From Panulirus ornatus (lineage: Eukaryota; Arthropoda; Malacostraca; Decapoda; Palinuridae): a stretch of DNA of 64,000 nucleotides. The stretch's first letter is position 1, and the number at the start of each line of letters is the position of its first letter. A program made the position numbers and the translations under genes. Below, in pieces: positions 24,885 through 37,258 of the stretch. The notes under the pieces are model-generated. The model saw only the letters and a program-made list of their open reading frames with translations. It did no database searches and was not told where the DNA came from. The stretch spans positions 4,309,994-4,373,993 of the forward strand of contig NC_092235.1 of the NCBI RefSeq assembly GCF_036320965.1. The letters are read 5' to 3'.

Positions 24885-26086
24885 TGAGAGAGAGAGACAG
24901 ACAGACAGAGAAAGAGCTAACCTGGTGTTAGGATGCCGCCAAACATGTTTGTTTGCAGGGGGACCATCGCTGCAGAAGGTTTTTTCATCACAAAAGATGA
25001 CGTTCTCCCAAAACTGATGTGGCTTGTCCGCATACTCCAACGCATACTCCACCCTGCTCTCCATGTTTGCCTCACTTAACACAGGTTTTGTTGCTGGTAT
25101 GCGACCACGTAGCCCCTCAGAGTGATGTCTGTTTCGGACAGTTTGAGGCGTGCACTGCAGACCAAGAGTATCCCGAATGTTGCTAGCGGGCGTGAAGGGG
25201 GCGGCAGCAATGACAGCTGCTATGGCCTAGGGAAAGGATGACATATTGCAAATATAACATGTGATGTGGTTATTTACATAACATCAAGTGGTCCAGTATA
25301 CCTATATATGCAACATCATTACCTGATCATCTTCCGGGGTTGTGCAACGTGGGCGCCCACGCCGATGCCTGTTGTCTGTGTTGCCCAACTCTGCCTGTCG
25401 GTGAATCCATCGTGCTACGGTTGACCGGTGAATACCAAGACGTCTCCCAATTTCAGAGTCGCTGTAGCCCTCATTATGAAGCTGTAGAATAGCTTCACGT
25501 GTCGCTTGTGAGGTCTCCATGGTAAAATTAGATATACCACAAAAACAACCTTTCGACATTGGCTCGCAGTGAACTATACCCGCGCTGTTTCATTGTTTCA
25601 AAAATATATCGCATGTCTCATTACATTTCCTGCATGGACACGAAATGGCGGTGTAAGATAACCTTTATGGACTGCCACGAACCCAGATGTGCTATAGAAT
25701 AATACAATATCAATAGTAAAACATATTCTTCCCAAATTACACCTATACAATATGAAGCTATTGTGTTTACCTGGCATCACATTGAGGTATGCTGCAGCTA
25801 CCACATGCGGGGGTTACCGCATATAGCTGTGTGTGTCTCACAGATATATTACACTCACCAATTCAAAAGTAGGGGTTCGTACTGCCTTGTATGATGTAAT
25901 TTTATTGTTAATAATATACTGCCGCTCTTGTGGCACGTAACTTACATGGGTCTAGCATAGGACTCTGGAAACCTGTGGCTTCCAGGCACGTATACCAACC
26001 CTACCGGCATGGTACATCAGGTAGTTCAGTGATCATTACAGACGTCTTCAGACCCCCTCTGCGCGATAGTTTTTTTTTGTTGTGTG
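23327..26086 (-). mobile_element. Tc1/mariner element with TIRs
   Basis: The left end CACACAGCAAAAAAACTATC (23327 on) and right end reverse complement CACACAACAAAAAAAAACTA (26086 back) are matching terminal inverted repeats of about 25 bp, both continuing into CGCGC. Each is flanked by TA (23325-23326, 26087-26088), the standard Tc1/mariner target site. The transposase lies inside on the minus strand. At 2.76 kb it is longer than the usual 1.3-1.7 kb because of intron-like inserts and flanks. Confidence 0.88.
23911..25519 (-). pseudogene. Tc1/mariner transposase with two intron-like interruptions
   Basis: The start METSQATRE (25519) leads into a helix-turn-helix DNA-binding domain (SDSEIGRRLGIHRSTVARWI) and the GRPR hook. 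The catalytic domain has FCDEKTF (first Asp), LVQDNSPVHTS (second Asp) and PIEHVW (Glu), the DDE triad. Two gaps have splice-type ends: 25322-25227 (96 nt, CAG/GTAATG to CCCTAG/GCC) and 24921-24442 (480 nt, CCAG/GTTAGC to AACCAG/ATACG). Removing them keeps the known order of transposase blocks in frame. A shift near 24400, in a CG run, still breaks the frame. It would cut and paste the element at TA sites. Confidence 0.75.
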
Positions 26087-26091
26087 TACGT

Positions 26092-27280
26092 CCTCCTCAC
26101 TGCTGAGATGGTCTACACAAGGGAAGGGGGAGAGTCTTCGCTAGTCACAGTCAGGTGGTTCATTTATTTCATCATCATACCAGTGACCCATGTTGACCTG
26201 CTTCACATGCTGCACCTTGTCTGGGTAATAGACCATCTTCGCAAGTCGTACTTCGTGTTGCACTTTGTTACAAAGTTGCTTGTAAAGGTCGTTGGTGTGA
26301 GTGTTGAGAGCAGAACTGCATAAGTGGTTAGATGTGGTGGGTGATGATCCAGGGAGCGTCCGTCGGCCGGGGGTCGTGTTACCGTCTTCCGGGAAGAGAA
26401 GTGTTGGTAAGTGTGGTTGCAGGTTTCACGTTACTTCTCCCACATGATCTTAACATATTCACTGGTTACCTCAGTCCACTCATGATGAGAGAACCACCAA
26501 CCTACATCTCTCCTCGGCGAGTCAGTAAGTGGCGGGTAAGTTTGATGTCTTCCCTCTCATGTTGAGAGATGGTGGGGCGGGGGAGCACAACACTGATAAA
26601 TGAACACTGCGTCCGAGAAGGTGGGGGAGAGGCTTGGGTGGTAGTTACTGGTCAGCCGTGTCAGACAGAACCAGGTAAAGAGTGTTTTGACCAAGCTTGG
26701 GGAAGTGAACTATCTGAGATACATGTAGGTATTCTTGGAGATTGGTGGTGTCTATCTCATTAAAATCCCCACATACCACCAACTCACAACAAGGGGTCGT
26801 TGTCCTGAGTGTGTCACATGTGTGGGTTAGATATTCTTACGGTACATGCATGGATGGTGAGGAGGCGCCGCGGGTGGTACACTGTGCAGTGTAGGATGGA
26901 GACAGTTTGACGTGGGTGTTGTAATGTTGACGTAACACGTGCAGACCCTCAGGCAAGTTAACTGTCAGCTGGGCTGGACGTAAGTCTTGGTGACAGTAGA
27001 GTGCTACACCTCCCTCATCCCCCGGACTTTGATGGACGAAGGTGGCAGAAGAGACTGCAGTGGTCACTCAGGCTACAAGTTTGTGTGTGTGTGAAGATGG
27101 GAGGTGTTGGCCACCAGGTCACACGTACACACAAAGTCTGAGATGATCAACTCATGTGTAAAGTGTTCCGCTCTTCCCCTGACATCCTCTCGCGGTAAGG
27201 TGATCTCGTATGGCTAATCTATATCTGGGTCAGGATAATTAAGACAGAGCAATCTTGTAAAGCATTATCAAGATATATAA
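26092..27280 (-). pseudogene. LINE endonuclease (EEP/APE type) fragment
   Basis: On the minus strand: GGVALYCHQDLRPAQLTV and VNLPEGLHVL, then CCELVVCGDFNEIDTTNL (the catalytic GDFN motif), then YLVLSDTADQ with a stop, then LPPKPLPHLLGRSVHLSV. This is the order in the N-terminal endonuclease of jockey/CR1-type LINEs (GGVA, GDFN, LDL-.TD, S.H). It nicks target DNA to prime reverse transcription. Frames change and stops occur (one after HVP), so it is inactive. It begins just beyond the right TIR of the Tc1 element. Confidence 0.75.
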
Positions 27281-27333
27281 TGGTTGGCATGGCAAGACTT
27301 GAGGCGTGAGCCCGAGGCATTTGCTGAAAACAA

Positions 27334-27336
<3 letters not shown>

Positions 27337-27392
<56 letters not shown>

Positions 27393-27396
27393 GAGA
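27337..27396. repeat. (GA)n microsatellite
   Basis: About 60 bp of GA repeat. Confidence 0.98.
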
Positions 27397-27499
27397 ACCT
27401 AGAGGCATCTACAAGATCCTACCATAATGCAGCGCTAGTGTGTAACGCTCACCATAGTGTATCCAACATAAGACATCTCACTTTACGGGTATGTTCCAA

Positions 27500-30112
27500 G
27501 GTGACCATGTGATGTATGAGTGATGTGCTAGTGAATGATATCGTCACACAAGTGATGTGTTGGTGAACGAACGTCACACAAGTGATGTGGTGGTGAACGA
27601 TCGCGTCACACAAGTGATGTACTGGTGAACGATCGCATCCCACAAATGGTGTGTTGGTGAACAACCACGTCACACAATTGATGTGCAGGTAAACGATCGC
27701 GACACACAAGTGATGCGCTGGTGAACGATCACGTCACACAAGTGATGTGTTGGTGAACGACCACGTAACATAAGTGATGTACTGGTGAACGATCGCGTCA
27801 CACAATTTGTGTACTGGTGAACGAACGCGTCACACAAGTGATGTACTAGTGAACGATCACGTCACACAAATGATGTGGCGGGGAACGATCGCGTCACACA
27901 AGTGATGCGCTGGTGAACAATGCACAAGTGACGTGCTGGTGAGCGATCGCGTCATACAAGTGATATGCTGGTGAACGATCGCGTCACACAAGTGATGTAC
28001 TGGTGAACGATTGCGTCACGCAAATGATGTGGTGGGGAACGATCGCGTAACATAAGTGATATGCTGGTGAACGATCGCGTCACATAGGTGGTGTGCTGGT
28101 GAACGATCGCGTCACACAAGTGATATGCTGGTGAACGATTGCATCATACAAGTGGTGTGTTGGTGAACGATCACGTCACACAAGTGGTGTGCTGGTGAAC
28201 GATCGCGTCACACAAGTGGTGTACTGGTGAACGATAGCGTCACACAAGTGATGTACTGGTGAACGATCGCGTCACACAAGTGATATACTGGTGAACGATT
28301 GCGTCACAAAAATGGTGTGCTGGTGAACGATCGCGTCATACAAGTGATGTACTGGTGAATGATCGTGTCACACAAGTGATGTACTGGTGAACGATCGCGT
28401 CACATAGGTGGTGTGCTGGTGAACGATCGCGTCACACAAGTGATATGCTGGTGAATGATCGAGTCATACAAGTGATGTACTGGTGAATGATCGTGTCACA
28501 CAAGTGATGTATTGGTGAACGATCGCGTAACACATAAGTGATATGCTGGTGAACGATCGGGTCACACAAGTGGTGTGCTGGTGAATGATCGCGTCACATA
28601 GGTGGTATGCTGGTGAACGATCGCGTCACACAAGTGATATGCTGGTGAACGATTGCATCATACAAGTGGTGTGTTGGTGAACGATCACGTCACACAACTG
28701 GTGTGCAGTTGAACGATCGCATCACACAAGTGGTGTACTGGTGAACGATAGCGTCACACAAGTGATGTACTGGTGAACGATAGCGTCACACAAGTGATGA
28801 GCTGGTGAAGGATCGCGTCAAACAAGTGGTGTGCTGGTGAATAATTGCGTCACACAAGTGGTGTGCTAGTGAAAATTCGCATTACACAAGTGATGTGCTG
28901 GTGAACGATCGCGTCACAGAAGTGTTGTGCTTGTGAACGATCGCCTCACACAAGTGATTTGCTGGTGAATGATCGCGTCATACAAATGATGTGCTGGTGA
29001 ACGATCGCGTCACACAAGGGATTTGCTAGTGAACGATTGCGTCACACAAGTGATATTCTGGTGAATGATGCGTCACACAAGTGATGTACTGGTGAGCGAT
29101 CCGTCACACAAGTGGTGTACTGGTGAAGAATCACGTTACACAAGTAATGCGCTGGTGAATGACTGCGTCACATAAGTGGTGTGCTGGTGAACGATTGGTG
29201 AACGATCGCGTCACACAAGTGATGTGCTGGTGAAAGATCGTTTCACACAAGTGGCGTGCTGGTGAACGATTGCGTCTCACAAGTGATGTGCTGGTGAACG
29301 ACTGCGTCACACAAATGATGTGCTGGTGAACGATCGCGTCACACAAGTGATTTGCTGGTGAACGATTGCGTCACACAAGTGATGTTCTGGTGAATGATGC
29401 GTCACACAAGTGATGTACTGGTGAGCGATCCGTCACACAAGTGATGTGCTGGTGAACGATCGCGTCAAACAAGTGATATTCTGGTGAATGATCGCGTCAC
29501 ACAAGTGATATGCTGGTGAACAATTGCGTCACACAAGTGGTGCGCTGGTGAAAGATCGCGTCACACAATTGATACGCTCATGAACGATCGCGTCACACAA
29601 GTGGTGTGCTGGTGAACGATCGCGTCACACAAGTGATGTGCTGGTGAACGATCGTGTCACACAAGTGGTGTGCTGGTGAACGATCGGGTCACACAAGTGA
29701 TGTGCTGGTGAACGATCGTGTCACACAAGTGGTGTGCTGGTGAACGATCGTGTCACACAAGTGATGTGCTGGTGAACGATCGCGTCACACAAGTGGTGTG
29801 CTGGTGAACGATCGTGTCACACAAGTGGTGTGCTGGTGAACGATCGCGTCACACAAGTGATGTGCTGGTGAACGATCGCGTCACACAAGTGATGTGCTGG
29901 TGAACGATCGCGTCACACAAGTGATGTGCTGGTGAACGATCACGTCACACAAGTGATGTGCTGGTGAACGATCGTGTCACACAAGTGATGTGCTGGTGAA
30001 CGATCGTGTCACACAAGTGGTGTGCTGGTGAACGATCGCGTCACACAAGTGATGTGCTGGTGAACGATCGTGTCACACAAGTGGTGTGCTGGTGAACGAT
30101 CGCGTCACACAA
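27500..30112. repeat. 32-bp satellite array, about 80 units
   Basis: Consensus TGGTGAACGATCGCGTCACA followed by CAAGTGATGTGC. It is CpG-rich for this window. Units in the first 2 kb vary (GATATGC, GGTGTGC, single-base indels); the last 500 bp are nearly uniform, with GATGTGC and GGTGTGC units mixed. There are no spacers between repeats, so it is not CRISPR-like. It ends abruptly at a PLE piece. Confidence 0.97.
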
Positions 30113-30245
30113 GGGGAGATAAAAGAAAGAATTTTAAGTCAGTTGATATACAACAACTGACTCAGTAACCTATTTACCAAATGGCTGATGATGCGATTAT
30201 TACACGAAAGTGCACTTGGGAACTTATCGTGTTTCATTTTCCCCG
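30113..30245. mobile_element. Inverted Penelope-like end pair
   Basis: 30113-30160 is the terminal region in minus orientation (AAGTCAGTTGATATACAAC). From 30161 it is in plus orientation (ATTACACGAAAGTGCACTTG ... TTTCATTTTCCCCGT). This is the same head-to-head layout as at 1711-1940. Confidence 0.5.
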
Positions 30246-30581
30246 TAAAAATGAATTATTTATATGATCTCCTGAATAATGGGCAATGATCTATAGAGTA
30301 AGGGAAGGTGGATAATGGAAATAATAGTGATACCCTTCATAGCGTGCTTATGCCTCTTGCGATTTATTCTCAGATTTCTTCATAATATAATCAAGGAAAC
30401 CCAGTCATGATTAAATCATTGTTTCCATCATAGACTACTATACAACAGTAGAATGTGTCTTAAGTATGAGACTTTTATAGAACTAAATGTTCTGAAGGGA
30501 AACATACGAGTGGACTGGCGCATAATGACTTATGAATCATCCCGAGTTCGCTTCTAGTATCCCCGACCCATGCCATCCTCA
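30246..30581. other. Short spacer; poly(A) signal for the minus-strand gene
   Basis: No gene. AATAAA on the minus strand (30363-30368) lies about 215 bp after the stop of the protease-like gene. Confidence 0.45.
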
Positions 30582-31556
30582 TCACAGCTGGTCGTTCCTT
30601 CGTCCCCGCCTCCTCCTCCTCCTCCTCCTCCTCCGTCGCCGCCGCCGCCTTTTCTTCTTAGTGGCAGTCTCTCCGGGTTGTTCTGGTCCTCCTTGGTCGG
30701 TACTAGTCTGGATCTGATACACGCCGCCGTCCTCCGATCTAACGTACAAGGTGTTGGTATCGAAGTCGATGACTCCGTTGTACTGGACCAAGAAGGACTT
30801 GCCGATGGTGATGTCAACACTGTCGTCTCCCGTGTAGACTTTCTCGAGGAGGGAGTGGCGGCCGTCCAGGTGAATCTTAAGGGCGCTTATACCGTTGGCC
30901 CCGCGTCTTCCGTGGGGCACCAAGGAGCGAGCAAGTTTCTCGGAGATGTAGGAATCGTCGGCGCCAGTATCCACATAGACGACAAGAGGAGGATCCGTCA
31001 GGTCTGGGGTCAGGTGGCCGTGCAGTGTGAGCACGTTGGCCAGCTTCTGGTCTGGGTCGGTTTCGGGTGGCTGCTGGTCCATCACGCTCTCGTCCTTGAA
31101 GAAGAACTCTGAGTGCGTCTTCTCGAACACCTGGACGGCTCTAAGTCGGCTCAACGTGACTCTGTCCACGATGAAGTCGTACTCGATTATGGGCGGCAAG
31201 TACCAGAGTTCGCAGTGGAACCGCAGGCCGTTCTCCAGCACGATGGGGACGCTGGGGATGACGCCGACGTTGCACGGGACCACACCGTTCCAGGTGAGGA
31301 TCTCGTACTCTTCATAGCGGACCACATCACCAAGCAGGCCCAGTTCCATGGCCATGTCGTGGAAAACGTAGGCATGGTTGGACCCTGAGTCGACCAACAA
31401 CTGGCACTGCTTGCCGTTGACTGTGACAGTGATGTAGCCCCTTTCGTCACACATGACGGAGGGGAGGCCGGAGAGGTCAGGCATGGTGCTTGCCACGGGA
31501 GGGTAGGCCAGGTAGAGGCTCACAACCCCATCCCTGGTCACGTGTGGCCGTGCCAT
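30582..31556 (-). CDS. Two-lobed retropepsin-like protein with poly-Arg tail
   Basis: 324 residues, intronless, from ATG 31556 (MARPHV). An upstream in-frame ATG at 31694 would add 46 residues across a small duplicated stretch, so I prefer 31556. Two aspartic-protease active-site motifs occur: QLLVDSGSNHAYVF (DSG at residues 56-58) and LVVYVDTGADDSYIS (DTG at 196-198), each after a short beta-rich lead. The 140-residue spacing fits two tandem retropepsin domains better than pepsin (about 180). A hydrophobic-hydrophobic-Gly closing motif is not clear in either lobe. The C-terminus is an Arg tract (residues 303-317, coded by a CTC/CCG microsatellite). No RT or gag is near, so it is not simply part of a retroelement here. 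Substrate unknown. Confidence 0.7.
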   Translation of the reverse strand: MARPHVTRDGVVSLYLAYPPVASTMPDLSGLPSVMCDERGYITVTVNGKQCQLLVDSGSNHAYVFHDMAMELGLLGDVVRYEEYEILTWNGVVPCNVGVIPSVPIVLENGLRFHCELWYLPPIIEYDFIVDRVTLSRLRAVQVFEKTHSEFFFKDESVMDQQPPETDPDQKLANVLTLHGHLTPDLTDPPLVVYVDTGADDSYISEKLARSLVPHGRRGANGISALKIHLDGRHSLLEKVYTGDDSVDITIGKSFLVQYNGVIDFDTNTLYVRSEDGGVYQIQTSTDQGGPEQPGETATKKKRRRRRRRRRRRRRRRGRRNDQL

Positions 31557-31950
31557 TGTGTGCCGTGTGTCGCTTCTGTAAGGGCGAGCGCCCTTTGTGT
31601 AGTAGCTCTTAGTGTGGACGCTGTTCAGGTAGCGGGTGAGGCAGCGAAACAATCCAAGAAAAGATTCTGGAGAGCCGGTGAGGCAGTGAAGCAATCCAAG
31701 AAAATATTTCTTGAGATATAACGGTACAGTAGATGATGGACCACTGAGGTAAACTTTATGGACTTGTTTATATTAAATATAGTGAAGTTATCTGAAGATC
31801 TTGACCACAGGTTTCCCTGAACGTAGTGGAGATACGTGATGATATGTACCATGTAGGGAAGATAATGGTTTAAAGATCATGACGTGTCCAGTTGAGGGAA
31901 TGGTAAATATATGCATAGGACTTGTAGGGGTATATTGAAGACAAGGCGCG

Positions 31951-31960
31951 TAGTGAAGAT
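31951..31960 (-). promoter_or_regulatory. ATCTTCACTA motif upstream of the protease-like gene
   Basis: Gene-sense ATCTTCACTA, 395 bp upstream of ATG 31556, at the near edge of the 40-bp array. A role is inferred only from recurrence upstream of the other intronless ORFs. Confidence 0.35.
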
Positions 31961-33335
31961 GACAGTGCTTCTGGTGGTGTCTCCTTCCGTAGTGAACATG
32001 ACGGTGACAGATAATGGTGTCTCCCTCTGTAGTGAACATGATGGTGAGAGATAGTGGTATCTCTCTGTCGTGAACATGACGGTGAAAGATAGTGGTATCT
32101 CTCTGTATTGAACATGACGGCAATAGTGGTGTCTCTCTGTTCTGAGCATGACTGTGAGACATATTTGTCTTTCCCTCTGTAGTGAACATGATGGTGAGAG
32201 ATAGTTGTGTCTCCCTCTGTAGTGAACATGACGGTGAGAGATAGTTTTCTCCTTCTGTAGTGAACATGACGGTGAGAGATAGCGGTTCTCTCCCTCTGTA
32301 GTGAACATGACGGTGAGAGATAGTTGTTTCTCCCTCTATAATGAACATGACCGTGAGAGTAGTGGTGTCTCCCTCTATAGAGAACATGATGGTGAGAGAC
32401 TATACTCTCTTCCTATGTAGTGAACATGACGGCGAGATAGTAGTGTCTCCCTCTGTCGTGAACATGAAGATGAGAGGTAGTGGTATCTCTCTGTTGTGAA
32501 CATGACGGTGAGAGATAGTTGTTTCTCCCTCTGTAGTGAAGATGAAGGTGAGAGATAGTGATATCTCTCTGTAGTGAACATGACATTGAGAGAGAGTGGT
32601 TTCTCCCACTAGTGAACATGACGGTGAGAGATAGTGGTGTCTCCCTCTGTAGTGAAGATGACGGTGAGAGACTATGTTCTCTTCTTCTGTAGTGAACATG
32701 ACGGTGAGAGATAGTGGTGTGTCCCTCTGTAGTGAACATGAAGATGAGAGATAGTGGTGTCTCTCTGTAGTGAACATGACGTTGAGAGATAGTTGTTTCT
32801 CCCTCTAGTGAACATGGCGGTGGAAGATAGTGGTTTTCTTCCTCTGTAATGAACATGATGGTAAGAGATAGTGGTTTCTCCCTCCAGCGAACATGACGGT
32901 GAGAGATAGCAGCGTTTCCCTCTGTAGTGAACATGACGGTGAGAGATAGTGGTGTCTCCCTCTGTAGTGAAGATGATGGTGAGAGACTATGTTCTCTTCT
33001 GTAGTGAACATGACGGTGAGAGATAGTGGTGTCTCCCTCTGTAGCGAAGATGATGGTGAGAGACTATGTTCTCTTCTGTAGTGAACATGACGGTGAGAGA
33101 TAGTGGTGTCTCCCTCTGTAGTGAAGATGATGGTGAGAGACTATGTTCTCTTCTTCTGTAGTGAACATGACGGTGAGAGATAGTGGTGTGTCCCTCTGTA
33201 GTGAACATGAAGATGAGACATAGTGGTGTCTCTCTGTAGAGAACATGACATTGAGAGATAATGGTTTCTCCCTCTAGTGAACATGGCGGTGAGATACCGT
33301 AGTGTCTCCCTCTCTAGTGAACATGACGGTGATAT
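31951..33335. repeat. 40-bp satellite array, copy 1
   Basis: About 34 units of TAGTGAACATGACGGTGAGA followed by GATAGTGGTGTCTCCCTCTG, with 33- to 40-bp variants. The same satellite is at 58020-58370. Many short frames that start at the ATG in each unit's complement are artefacts. Confidence 0.95.
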
Positions 33336-34639
33336 AAACCGTACAGCTTCTTGTCATGTAATCCCACGAGTAATAGCTTAATAATCCTTACATATTACTG
33401 ATATATTTCCTTGAAGCCTTTTCTGTTGAGCTTTAGTAAGTGATGTTGTAAAAACCATCAGTTTATATGTGGTAAGAGAAAGACCGTATCTGTCTGACGG
33501 AAGTTTATATATGTCAATATGAAGGGAAGGACAAGAATCGTCCACTTCAGACTTACAGACAGACAGACGCCTCTTAACCCAGTCTAGTGAAGCAGACGAC
33601 GAAGAATTTCATCAACAAAAGATTCTTTTGGAGGAATTTGAGAAATAGATCTTTTACCTGGTCCCAAAGAAGAGGTGGCATGTGGTGGTAATTGTTAAAC
33701 TTGGAAGTTAAGCGCCAGGAGCCGCATCAGACTAGAAGATATAGTTTGAAGGCGTGAGAGAAATAGATATAGATTCAAAGGTGATGTTTCTAAAGAGTAT
33801 AAAACAAGATTACATTTATCATATCACATATGGGTTCACCAGGTAAAGACACCATTATAACATATTGTGAAACTAGTGTTTGTCCTGATTCATGTACAAG
33901 GACCATCTTCTACACATGACCAATATTTCACAACCATCACAAAATGATTCACTGATAAAGCCAGTGTATGTAATGTCCTTCCTTTTCCTCAGCTCATTAG
34001 GCATTTTCCGTGACCCAACCTATATGTTATTTGTCCCCTCATTTGTGACCTTGTAGTTGTTGTACGGTGGAGTAATGCTTGACTTGCTATACTGACGGAC
34101 AGACACACTGACAAAAGCCACTCTTGGAAAAACAGATAAACATGAAGAGATAATTTACCTGAAAAAATTATTTATCTATTCATAGGATTTACTATCAGAC
34201 ATGATTACAAATTAAGAAAACTGGTTTACACTAAAAGAATTATAAAACGTACAAAATTCACATGAAAATCTACATGGTCGATATATGTTCTATCAACAGC
34301 GTGAGTAGATAAATTTCTAACTCCTCATTAACAATCTTATCAATTCAACCCATAAAAAATATCTTCATGACAAATAAACCCAAATAGCAGTGTGTCATAA
34401 GACCAGAGCCCCTGCCAAGCTGGGACTTGGCCAAACATAAACAACCACTTTCTTATAGACGATTAGTCAAGGTTCTGGGTCGAGCACCAGGATCTATTGA
34501 CCTCCGACATAATATATTTTCTCTGATCCTTCATCATCATCACCACACTCCCGGCACCCATCAATAAACCCTTCCCAAATTCCTCACTTCCTTATAAACT
34601 CGTCCCTGTAGTCAACAATTAAGAAACCTAAACCGACCA
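33336..34639. other. No recognised gene; partial match to 3.3-3.9 kb
   Basis: AT-rich. 34390-34560 resembles 3340-3370 and 3840-3900 (ACCAGGATCTATT...; a CTGGGACTTGGCC line). Otherwise nothing supported. Confidence 0.5.
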
Positions 34640-36404
34640 AAAAGCATTACGTTGTTCAACAATGTAAACCCCAGCTAGGGTGAGCCTTAGATACTCTTAC
34701 GGTATATTGTGATGGACGAAGGATTTACTACCCTGGTAATGTATTACACATTTACTTATTCTAAAAACCTATCACTGATTACCGTTAAATACATATGGCA
34801 AAAATATATTTTGCTTGTGGACATCTAGTGAAAATACATGGGATATCGTATGCAAGCTAAACATTTGATACGATAATAAATAAAATCCAATAAATTTTCT
34901 GGAGCACAAGGCACAGAAATATATGTTACGTGATATCGTTAAGATGAACATATCTAACATAAAGATTTCTATTTTGCAGATAAATGTTTTACATGTAGAA
35001 ATCAATAATAATTTCAATAACATAAAGATAATTGCGTCAGTATCTATGTTACAGGCTTTTTATCAGGGTTTTACACACTGTAGAAAAGAATTGTTTAGAG
35101 AAAAGTAATGTAATTGCTATTAACACGAGGTTCAAGGATTCTAAGTTATGAGTTTCTACTCTTCAAAATGTTACCATCATCCTCTGAGAAAACTTTGAAA
35201 AAACAGACTTTTATTTTGTGTGATGAGGACTAATGACAAATTATTTACGTTTTTCTTAAGAATATCCTTTATGAATCAAATGAAAGTATTTTGTTAGATA
35301 GAAAATTTACATCAGTAACAACGAGAGATAAACAATCAATATTCACAAACTTTATCTTTGATGAATTAAAGTTCATCAAATAACAGATAAAGATTACTAT
35401 ATACAATTTCCAACAATCTTATCGACATCATAAAACCAAATATGATTAATAAATGTTTCAAATCATCAAAAGTAAAAAGAAGAAGCCGTCCGGAGGTTAG
35501 TTGTTACCCCCGGCGTAAACACTTATAGGCGGAATCCGGTAACACCTCTTGAATAGCATGTGGAAGACAGAGTAGAGTGGGTGGGCTCAGAAGCATGTTC
35601 TCCACTTCAACTGACTAGTGATATGTTAAGACAACACAAACCACATACATCCACTGTGAGGATGGAATCAGGGACGAAACATGTATAACTAGAAAGGTTA
35701 AAGATACAAAGATGATGAAATTACCTTTACCTGGGATCAGTAGCACCTGTGGCAATGGACACAGCTTTTTAATGCTTGATCACTTACAACTGATAAACTT
35801 TAATACGAAAATCTTAGGTATTGTCCCTCAGGAAAACTTTTTATAAATATTTATAGAAGACTTACATATGTTATATGTACGTTACCCCTAGAATATATCT
35901 TTACCCGGGATGTATAACACTTGTGTGGATAGACACAGCTTTGTAATGCAGGATCCATTACATGAAATGAACTTCGCTAACGAAGAGTTATACAACGAGT
36001 CGTTGGAGAACATTAATCAAATACCTATACAGAATTTTTATGTAAGATAAGAGGCATTTCATGATAGTAAACATAAAAAATGATGATGAAAGAAAAGGGA
36101 GGTAGAGGTAAATATTTTGTTAAAAGGTGAAATACTCCTGCCTTAAACTAGCTCCTTGTATTGCATTTTCACTTAGATACCCACATGATAACGCATTCTG
36201 TTCTTTATAATCATAAATATTTATGCATTTAACACGTTTTATCATTTCTTATATAATATCAAGGATTCAGGCTTAAAGATCTTGGTTCTGAACAATCATT
36301 ATAATGCAACACAATACATAATTATGATAAACAAATCATTCATCACAATGACCATTATGTTTTACCAGATTCTTTAAGTCCTCAGTCACGTTTGTTAATA
36401 TCGG
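34640..36404 (+). repeat. Dispersed repeat R1, copy c
   Basis: Parallel to copy a over about 1.7 kb with many substitutions. It ends TTTAAGTCCTCAGTCACGTT, the same end region where the provirus inserted in copy a. Confidence 0.75.
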
Positions 36405-36470
36405 TGCTGTTTCCTGTGGGGCGGGGTAGCGCCAGAAATGGGTGATGGCAAGCAAGTATGTTTATGTATG
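36405..36470 (+). mobile_element. LINE-A 3' UTR fragment
   Basis: CCTGTGGGGCGGGGTAGCGC and GGCAAGCAAGTATG fit the internal part of the longer LINE-A 3' UTR seen at 940-1000. Confidence 0.5.
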
Positions 36471-36640
36471 TCATACATAAGATAAACAATTATCCTTGTA
36501 TGAAGAAAGCATCTTGGTTGTGCGATTCATTTCGTTTTTCTCTTCAGCAATGAGTATTATCCTGGTATAGTGAACATATGCTTGATATGATCCTGTAAGC
36601 GCCAGCAGGTCAAAAACATTTTCAAGTAACGTAAAGTGTG

Positions 36641-36650
36641 TAGTGAAGAT
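36641..36650 (+). promoter_or_regulatory. TAGTGAAGAT motif upstream of the membrane ORF
   Basis: Complement of ATCTTCACTA, 609 bp before ATG 37259, single copy and in the opposite orientation to the other four genes. The related TAGTGAACAT lies at about 36565. Confidence 0.25.
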
Positions 36651-37258
36651 AGCTCTTAACCTGACCCGTGAGTGAACAGGATGGCATGTGATACTATCAA
36701 GGGAAACAGTGTCGGCGTTTTGGTTTATTAATAAGAAATGTTATTATTCCCTTAACACAGTTACCAATCCCCACCAGAGGCATAATTATCACTTTCATGA
36801 ATAAATTCACTGCAATTTTGATCACTGTCATCTTTACCATTCATAACATGCAACTATATTCACCACTAACTTATGCATTATCATTGTTGTACATTACGTA
36901 CATTACAGCAGTAGTGATCTTTCGTGTGTGATAAAAGATGGTGACGTCTTTCCCATACACATATCATTATCAAATATTTACCTTACTCTACGTAGCACAC
37001 TACACTTCCCTATCAAAACACACGCCTCTTCCTGTCTTCAAGCTTATCATAACTACCCTACATTTTAACAGGATTAACCATCCTTGATATGCTCATATTC
37101 ATGCCTACCAAAAGTATTATCATAACTACTCGAGACAATACAAAATCTTAACTACAACCATACGAAGTTTACAACCATACTATATTACCTACCCCGGATA
37201 TCAAGAGAACATGTCATCAACAATCTCTCACTAAAACAAAAACAGATCATCCATCATC

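Noticed and set aside
26084..26763. Plus-strand ORFs after the Tc1 element
   Set aside because: They are antisense to the LINE endonuclease frame on the minus strand.
27500..30112. CRISPR-like array
   Set aside because: Units are contiguous 32-bp repeats without spacers, in a eukaryotic context.
31952..33246. Many minus-strand frames starting MFTTE
   Set aside because: Each starts at the ATG of a 40-bp satellite unit.
33690..33725. Possible 5S-like string (GAAGTTAAGCGCCAGG)
   Set aside because: Only a short match, without the flanking 5S boxes.
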